DNA from: Turbatrix aceti | Lineage: Eukaryota > Nematoda > Chromadorea > Rhabditida > Panagrolaimidae | Reading direction: 5' to 3' | NCBI GenBank assembly: GCA_963969345.1 | Contig: OZ017770.1 | Coordinates: 10,472,180-10,536,179, forward strand | DNA length: 64,000 nucleotides | Part shown: piece by piece, positions 61,731 through 64,000 of the stretch | Layout: the number at the start of each line of letters is the position of its first letter | How positions within the stretch are numbered: position 1 is the stretch's first letter | The notes under the pieces: model-generated | What the model was told of the DNA's origin: nothing | What the model saw: the letters and a program-made list of their open reading frames with translations, nothing else | Databases searched by the model: none | Made by a program: the position numbers and the translations under genes

Positions 61731-62859
61731 CTAGAAAATGACACCGTCATTGTTGCTTTCCACGGTCGTTAAAGACGTGTCGTGTGTTTTCGGCATGAAT
61801 GTTGTCGAGACAGCTTGCATACGGTTGTAAATGACAGAAATCGCGGATTGGTCGTCGAAAAACAAGCGATAATTGTTCGCGAGGATGTTGCAGTCCTAAA
61901 AAACAAAATAGATGAAACTCAGCGATGATAGAAAACGTATGCAAAACTTGAGTTGGAGTGAATGATTAGAACGGTATTGAAGGCTGCGTCAGTGATACTG
62001 CCCTCTTCTCTGAGTGGGTCAATTGAATCACGAGATAACACGATTTTGAACGTAACAGTTACCAATCCCAAATGAATCAAGCACGATTTACTCAAAAACA
62101 GACTGTGAATGCACCTCATTTTATGAAATGCGCTCCAAACAGACGATGTGTCTGGAGTGATCCACATTGCAAGTTTATGTGAAAAAACATACTGACAGGC
62201 ATCCGGAACAAACAAAGCGCGAAACGAAACCTCAAAACGTCCGAACCAAGGTAAAAGCAAGGATACACAGCTTTCACCTTTCTAATCTTGTCTGCGGCAT
62301 TTATTCAAAACGTCTGACTCGTAAATAATCCCTCAAATTTCTAAGAAAGAATAGTAGCAGCTTTCCCACTCCACAAAAAAATTTCTACAGTTCGTAAAGC
62401 TTTAAACTAGTAAATGCATGCGGCTTATCCCCATTTTTTAGAGTCTCGTATAAAATCCCAAAAACTCACAGAAAATCAAAGTTTTACGACGCTGTCCTCA
62501 GTTCCGCAGCAAAAAGTCGGTACATAACAACATGGGAAACGGCAGGAGACAGAAATCACTTCGGTCATGGAATAACTTTTTGGTCGACACAATGTAGACG
62601 GCTTTTTAGATAACTAAACTAAATGTAAACCCCTCACCGTAGCCCCTAGCACAACAGCGACCTGTCGATGAATCGACCCCTGGCGGGTGGATATCAGTGC
62701 TCTTTTTCTCCTTAATTCTAGATATCAAATAAAAACTTACCGATTGAAAAAAACAGACTCAATCGCAGCTTTCAAAAGATTGTCACCGACCTCTGGACGG
62801 ATTCCAACAGCGTCGTCGGTCTTGCGATTTTCGTTGCCGGCTTGAGGAACACCAGGCAC
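61731..62859 (-). pseudogene. minus-strand exons of an unrecognised, possibly decayed gene
   Basis: Three minus-strand coding blocks can be seen. 62741-62859 has a TTTCAG acceptor, a GTAAGT donor and the frame VPGVPQAG...LLKAAIESVFFNR. About 61937-62085 reads TVTFKIVLSRDSIDPL and ends SFAY at a GTTTTC donor, with an in-frame stop if read through. 61731-61895 follows TTTTTTAG and reads DCNILANNYRLFFDDQ to a stop. I could not join the first block to the second in frame, and duplicated remnants of the LLKAAIE-type exon lie nearby (61.6 and 62.5 kb). It is either a gene with missing exons in my model or a decaying tandem family. No domain recognised. Confidence 0.4.
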
Positions 62860-63345
62860 CTGAAATTTAAGAGAATGGAAGGAAACAGGCAGAAACAACA
62901 AATCCCGGTTCAAAAAGGATTGAGAACATCCAAAAGAGCGCCGCGTTGAAGAAAAATAAATGCAGGGAAGGGGGCAGTAGAAAGTGGACATAATGCCAGT
63001 CTCATAAAATCGGGTGCATAACACGGATGATAATTACGGAGGTTGACAACGTTTCTTGTAAGATAAGGAGCAAAAAGATCCGGACGGCTTTCAGGACGTC
63101 GTCGATGAATATGCATCCGAAATAAAAACAAAATTATGCTTTTTTTTTGTACAAAAGTTCCCTGCGCGCTGTTAGTCTTCAAGAAAATGAGTTCATTTTC
63201 GTGTGCGCTGGAGAATGACTGCCAACTCATTACAAGCACGGGAATCAAGCTGCAAATCCTACGCTGCTTGGCACAAAATTTTAAGTTGCGTTCATTTGCC
63301 TTTTCTTTTAGACCATTTTCTCTGATTTATATCGTACTATTGAGC

Positions 63346-63899
63346 ATGGCTCAAGGCGCCGAAATCTACGTAATTGTGAATGACTACGAACTTCCAATCC
63401 ATCCTCGCCGCTCGAACAGCGCGCCGATCCAGCGCTGGGGCGATCGATACAGTCAGTTTCCGGTGTTTCGGCCCGGCCAGGTATGTATCACGACCCTTGC
63501 ATCAATGAATAACAGGTTTTAGATCGCCGCGCGCTCCCGCACAGTCCGCGTCGCCGTAAGTACAAAAATGAAAAGAAAAGTGGTGCTTCACAAATTCACT
63601 TTTAGCGGGTCCTCTCGACGCCTTTCAACCGGGATGCCTTCCTGGCCGTTCGGAATTATGCCATCCGTGGACCTACGCGGATGACCTTCGGCAATGAAAT
63701 TGCGTACAACAGTGCAGAGGTCCAACTCATTCGAAATCGACCGCTCCTGCTGGTCAAGAAAAATGCTACAGACGACGAACCTGAACTGATCCACACCTTC
63801 AAGCCCGGTAACCGATGGTGTTACATCTGCGCGCAGTGTGGAACGCGCGGCCGTATGATCCGCATGCATTTCTTCAGCGATCACCACGGTCAGCACTGA
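63346..63899 (+). CDS. unrecognised protein with a Cys/His-rich C-terminus, about 153 aa
   Basis: Exons 63346-63480, 63523-63555 (a 33-bp exon) and 63606-63899. Introns are only 42 and 50 bp, phase 0, GT-AG. The protein starts MAQGAEIYVIVNDYELPIHP and is basic in the middle (RSRTVRVARVLSTPF). It ends in WCYICAQCGTRGRM...HFFSDHHGQH, a spacing of Cys and His pairs that could bind zinc, loosely like FLYWCH or WRKY-type fingers. No such family can be assigned with confidence. GC content is clearly higher than the flanks, as expected for coding sequence. The ATG is preceded by in-frame codons in an open stretch, so a longer N-terminus or upstream exon is possible. Confidence 0.65.
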
Positions 63900-64000
63900 T
63901 ACATCACGGTTTGTTTGCCGTTGCTAATTGGTTGTTTGTTTTTTTGTAGTTGAAGTTTGTTTGCGTAATTTGTTGGATGAAAGATAGAAATTGAACGTGT

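Overview
The window is nuclear DNA from a small invertebrate animal, most likely a nematode. The genes are intron-rich with short introns (about 40-700 bp) bounded by GT and T-rich AG sites. The gene set is metazoan: band 4.1 FERM protein, WIP, AGAP, ILK, a K2P potassium channel, and an astacin with a C-terminal ShKT domain. Several start codons sit just downstream of an acceptor with no visible partner exon, as expected for spliced-leader trans-splicing. Another small-genome ecdysozoan is not excluded. All gene models here were built by hand from reading frame, splice phase and family similarity. No search was run.

Region 1 (0.5-27.2 kb) is gene-dense and conserved. In order: a band 4.1-type FERM gene (minus, 3' end not found), an unrecognised 296-aa gene (minus) lying about 240 bp downstream of WIP (minus), AGAP/centaurin-gamma (plus, divergent from WIP), an astacin-ShKT protease (plus), a rhodopsin-like GPCR (minus), integrin-linked kinase (plus) and a two-pore potassium channel (minus). 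WIP, band 4.1, AGAP and ILK all act at the cortical cytoskeleton and adhesion sites, but nothing here shows that they are co-regulated.

Region 2 (27.2-36.2 kb) is gene-poor. It holds a weakly supported small secreted-peptide candidate (29.6-31.1 kb) and a four-exon gene for a 492-aa protein with a C-terminal SH3-like domain (34.1-35.8 kb).

Region 3 (36.2-64 kb) is accessory and repeat-laden. It has a tandem pair of unrecognised ~125-130 aa genes with matching promoters. The first is split by an internally deleted LTR retrotransposon with two identical 311-bp LTRs and a perfect 5-bp target duplication. Next come a hAT-like MITE with an 8-bp target duplication, then an unrecognised 232-aa gene. 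That gene carries a 3.6-kb foldback transposon with TTAA duplications in one intron and an antisense copy of its own second exon just after its stop codon. Further on are a decayed Ty3/gypsy fragment, several dispersed repeat families, and a gene ending in a probably inactive OTU-like domain, with a 693-bp MITE in an intron and a long hairpin in its 3' UTR. The window closes with decayed minus-strand exons and a three-exon unrecognised gene.

The most unusual theme is the number of long inverted repeats inside predicted transcription units between 43 and 61 kb, which could make double-stranded RNA.
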